In this document: piece after piece, positions 61,264 to 64,000 of the stretch
Layout: each line of letters opens with the position of its first letter
Position numbering within the stretch: the first letter of the stretch is position 1
NCBI GenBank assembly: GCA_016716085.1
Contig: JADJWY010000008.1
Location: 1 to 64,000 of the forward strand
Length of the DNA: 64,000 bases
Origin: Hahellaceae bacterium
Lineage (GTDB): Bacteria; Pseudomonadota; Gammaproteobacteria; Pseudomonadales; Oleiphilaceae
Direction of reading: 5' to 3'
Position numbers and translations under genes: made by a program
The notes under the pieces: model-generated
Databases searched by the model: none
The model's input: the letters and a program-made list of their open reading frames with translations, nothing else
What the model was told of the DNA's origin: nothing

Positions 61264-63456
61264 CTAACCCAGCTCCAGCTGATTGCGAATCAAGGTGAAA
61301 TAGGTACCGCGTTGCTGGATCAGCGCCTGGTGATTGCCACACTCTACGAGATGGCCCTGATCCAGCGTAATGATCTGGTCAGCATCGCGGACGGTGCTCA
61401 GCCGGTGTGCAATGATGATGACGGTGCGGCCCTGGAAGAATTTGTGCAGATTTTCCATCACCACCCGCTCGTTGCCCGCGTCCAGGGCGCTGGTCGCTTC
61501 ATCAAAGAGCAGGTAGCGCGGGTTTTTATAGACGGCACGGGCAATCAAAACCCGCTGGCGCTGGCCACCGCTGAGCGCCATGCCGCCAGAACCGACACGG
61601 GTATTGAGCCCTTCCGGCAGATTTTCAACCAGACTTTCCAGATTGGCGATCTGTAAGGCCTGACGCAATCGGGCCGGATCGGTACGACTGTCTGAGTCAG
61701 ACTCGGTGATGTTGCGCAGGAGCGTGTCGGCGAATAAGTAGCCATCTTGCATGACCACACCACATTGCTGACGCCAGAGCCGGGGGCTGATGTCGTCCAG
61801 GGACTGATGGCCGACCCGGATGCAGCCTTTTTGGGGGGTGTAAAATTTAAGCAAAAGCTTTAGCAAGGTCGTTTTGCCGCTGCCACTGGCACCGACGATG
61901 GCGGTGACTTTGCCCTCGGGAATATGCAGGTTAATACCTTCCAGCACCGCAGGGGTATGACGATTGCCATAACGGAAGGCCAGATCGCCGCTGATCTCAA
62001 TATCACCCTGAGCAGGGAGTGGTTGGCCGTCATGCTCATTTTCCTCGGGCTGGTCGTGAATTTCCGCCAAACGGTCGAGCGACAGCTGAGCATCCTGAAG
62101 CGACTGGATGAAGCCCATGAAGCTGTTTATCGGGCCATTAAGCTGGCCGATGATGTACTGAATGGCCAGCATGGTGCCCAGACTTAGTTGGCCATCCAGC
62201 ACCGCTTTAGCGGCGGTGAAGGTGATCAGGATGTTTTTCAGTTCGTTGATGAAGGTGCCGCCGGTCGCCTGATATTGAAACAGGGCGAGACTTTTTACCG
62301 AGATTTTGAAGAGGCGCACCTGGATCCGCTCCCATTCCCAACGACGGCGACGTTCTGAGTTGTTGAGTTTGATTTCCTGCATGCCGTGGAGCAATTGCAC
62401 CATACTGCTCTGATTGCCAGAGGCCTGATCAAAGCGTTTGTAATCCAGGCGTTTGCGTTGGCCCATGAAGAGCAGCACCCACGCGACATAGCACAGTGTT
62501 CCGACTGCGAACAAGGTGAAAAGCGTTATCGAGAAATACGCCAGAATCGCGCCGAAAATGATCACGTTGAGTGACGAAAAAAGCACATTCAGCGTGGCGG
62601 AGGACAGGAAAGACTCAATCCGGTCGTGGTCCTGTACCCGTTGCAACAAGTCCCCGATGGTTTTGCTGTCAAAGAAGGCCACCGGCAGCTTCATCAGCTT
62701 AATCAGAAAATCTGAGAGCAGGGCAATGTGAATGCGTGAACCCATATGCAACAGTATCCAGCTGCGCAGAAGATCGACGGTCGTTTGTGAAAAAAACAGC
62801 ATGAGCTGTGCGGCCAGAAGCAGGTAAATAAAATCCAGATCCTGCGTGTTTATTCCATAGTCGACCAGCGCCTGCGTGATGAAGGGAAAACTCACCAGAG
62901 CGACAGTGCCAACACCCAGCCCCACCAGCAATTGTCCGATCAGGCTCCGGTAAGGGCGAAAGTAGCGGAGTAGGAAACGCATCCCTCTGCGTTGCGGTTG
63001 CACGGCCTCTTCTTCGTCGTCAAAGAAGCGTGGGGTGGGCTCCAGCAAAAGTAATGTGCCCTCGCTTTCCGGTTTGGCTGGATCTGCCAGCCAGCCTTGC
63101 AGAAATTCGTCGATGCGGTAACGAATTTTACCAAAGCCAGGATCGGCGACGTAAACATGCCTGGCGGTGATGCGGTAAACGACGACAAAGTGGCGCTGAC
63201 GCCAGTGGGCGATGCAGGGTAGCGGTACCTCTGTCTGTAGCGTTGAAAAGGGGACTTTAATCCCGGACGTATTGAAGCCTGCTGTTTCTGACGCTTCGGC
63301 GATGCCTCCCAGGGATACGCCGGTACTGCTGAGACTGCATTGCTCGCGTAAGCGTTCCGCAGACAGCGTTTTGCCGTGATGACGGGCGATCATGCGTAAG
63401 CAGGTAGGGCCACAATCCATTTGGTCGAGTTGTCGATAAACGGTAAATCGATCCAT
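61264..63456 (-). CDS. Peptidase C39-containing ABC exporter (bacteriocin/RiPP-type)
   Basis: The 730-residue protein starts with a C39 peptidase (Cys15 in QMDCGPTCLRMIA, His89 in RQRHFVVVYRI, Asp105 in VADPGFGK). It continues through a six-helix membrane domain to an ATPase (Walker A VGASGSGKTTLLKLL, signature LSGGQRQRVLIARA, Walker B YLLFDEATSALD). Such exporters cut leader peptides, often after a double glycine, and export the mature peptide. All three catalytic residues are intact, so it should process its substrate. Confidence 0.93.
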   Translation of the reverse strand: MDRFTVYRQLDQMDCGPTCLRMIARHHGKTLSAERLREQCSLSSTGVSLGGIAEASETAGFNTSGIKVPFSTLQTEVPLPCIAHWRQRHFVVVYRITARHVYVADPGFGKIRYRIDEFLQGWLADPAKPESEGTLLLLEPTPRFFDDEEEAVQPQRRGMRFLLRYFRPYRSLIGQLLVGLGVGTVALVSFPFITQALVDYGINTQDLDFIYLLLAAQLMLFFSQTTVDLLRSWILLHMGSRIHIALLSDFLIKLMKLPVAFFDSKTIGDLLQRVQDHDRIESFLSSATLNVLFSSLNVIIFGAILAYFSITLFTLFAVGTLCYVAWVLLFMGQRKRLDYKRFDQASGNQSSMVQLLHGMQEIKLNNSERRRRWEWERIQVRLFKISVKSLALFQYQATGGTFINELKNILITFTAAKAVLDGQLSLGTMLAIQYIIGQLNGPINSFMGFIQSLQDAQLSLDRLAEIHDQPEENEHDGQPLPAQGDIEISGDLAFRYGNRHTPAVLEGINLHIPEGKVTAIVGASGSGKTTLLKLLLKFYTPQKGCIRVGHQSLDDISPRLWRQQCGVVMQDGYLFADTLLRNITESDSDSRTDPARLRQALQIANLESLVENLPEGLNTRVGSGGMALSGGQRQRVLIARAVYKNPRYLLFDEATSALDAGNERVVMENLHKFFQGRTVIIIAHRLSTVRDADQIITLDQGHLVECGNHQALIQQRGTYFTLIRNQLELG

Positions 63457-63468
63457 ACGCCTGACTCC

Positions 63469-64000
63469 TTATCCCAGTGCCGCGAGAGAAGAGGTCGCGC
63501 CAGCACTGCGCAACGTGCGGGAAACCGGGTTGTCCTGCAGGAACTGGCTCCAGCTGAAGACGTAGGGCTGCTGGCTCAGATCCAGGTCCTTCAGGCTATT
63601 GGCATAGCGCGCGTAGGCGGCTTCGTAGGTCTGCAGGAAACGGGCATAGTAGAGCTGTCCTAATGGGGTGAATACCCGGGCGTGGTTCAGATTGCACAGG
63701 TCGGTGTGAAATTTGGTCAGGTAAAATGCAATGCGCCCTCGGGTCTGAAAGCGCTCACCCAGTGAAAGGCCGGGGGCGTTAAGCCGGGCATCAAGGCTGC
63801 GCAGAATCAGTGAATAGGTGAACAATCCATGAAAGGCTGAATAGACCGAACGTGTGTCCCCCACCGCGGGGACAATGGCGCGCAGCGGTGTTTCTGGCTC
63901 AATGGCGAGGGTGGCCTGTCGTTGCAGTGTCATGGCATTAAACAGAATGTGGCCGCACTGATGTGCGATATCGTCCAGAAAACTGATGCGATCAGCATCA
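63469..64000 (-). CDS. HQCGH-motif protein, possible peptide-modifying oxygenase or metallo-enzyme, truncated by window edge
   Basis: The frame is open to base 64000 and ends at 63469, 12 bases before the C39 exporter gene. Within it, FLDDIAHQCGHILFNAMTL carries two His spaced like an HExxH motif with Gln in place of Glu, followed by SVYSAFHGLFTYSLILRSLD and helical C-terminal sequence. This pattern and its place beside a C39 exporter recall the HExxH-type peptide modification (beta-hydroxylase) proteins of RiPP loci. The N-terminal part is outside the window and the family call is tentative. Confidence 0.55.
   Translation of the reverse strand, partial: DADRISFLDDIAHQCGHILFNAMTLQRQATLAIEPETPLRAIVPAVGDTRSVYSAFHGLFTYSLILRSLDARLNAPGLSLGERFQTRGRIAFYLTKFHTDLCNLNHARVFTPLGQLYYARFLQTYEAAYARYANSLKDLDLSQQPYVFSWSQFLQDNPVSRTLRSAGATSSLAALG

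Overview
This 64 kb window (roughly 50-55% G+C by eye) looks like chromosome of a free-living, probably aquatic or marine gammaproteobacterium. The gene set points that way: a TRAP-type binding protein, a PL14/CBM13 polysaccharide lyase, OmpA- and RTX-like envelope proteins, giant Ser/Thr-His hybrid kinases, a GGDEF protein and a chemoreceptor. I cannot name a species. Gene density is high, with many short operons and several convergent gene pairs that overlap by 14-30 bases. I saw no rRNA, tRNA, CRISPR array or intact insertion sequence.

Layout. 1-5.8 kb: the 3' part of a giant hybrid kinase (cut by the left edge) and a class C beta-lactamase-like hydrolase. 6-12.5 kb: TRAP binding protein, Ada-like repair methyltransferase, outer-membrane barrel, tautomerase plus EamA exporter with a divergent LysR regulator, a frameshifted lectin/lyase gene and a TPR protein. 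12.6-16 kb: two tandem RTX-like exported proteins followed by an ECF sigma factor and its anti-sigma factor. 16-19.7 kb: MetY-like sulfhydrylase and a subtilase. 20-25.3 kb: a second, complete hybrid kinase paralogous to the first. 25.4-31.4 kb: coiled-coil and SHOCT proteins, nadE, a frameshifted STAS gene, Mpo1-like and DJ-1-like genes, an HD protein.

31.4-38.6 kb is an accessory island, visibly a recombination graveyard. It holds an orphan RHS tip with a candidate immunity gene, three intact toxin-antitoxin pairs (HigBA-, ParDE- and MazEF-like), a fused antitoxin/regulator scar, a HigBA deletion remnant, a beheaded XRE gene, and a CHC2/Toprim primase-helicase pseudogene truncated at both ends. 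38.6-44.5 kb is a five-gene leftward envelope-and-signalling operon: OmpA-domain protein, two exported proteins of unknown function, a degenerate receiver-TPR protein and an AraC regulator.

44.7-58.3 kb: acyl-CoA synthetase with a strong terminator, a frameshifted thioesterase, a sensor kinase preceded by an eroded PhnD-like gene, modC and modB without modA, an NlpC/P60 lipoprotein, YaiI-like protein, panE, a GGDEF protein, a lipoprotein, a NERD protein and an EamA exporter. 58.3-64 kb: a chemoreceptor with a periplasmic CxxCH haem motif, then a leftward operon entering from the right edge: an HQCGH-motif protein, a C39-peptidase ABC exporter and its HlyD adaptor. This is the likely maturation/export half of a peptide (RiPP or bacteriocin-like) system whose precursor and first genes lie outside the window.

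Three genes (about 11.52, 29.10 and 47.08 kb) are each broken by the apparent loss of one base in a homopolymer. They are either young pseudogenes or sequencing errors, and raw reads would decide.
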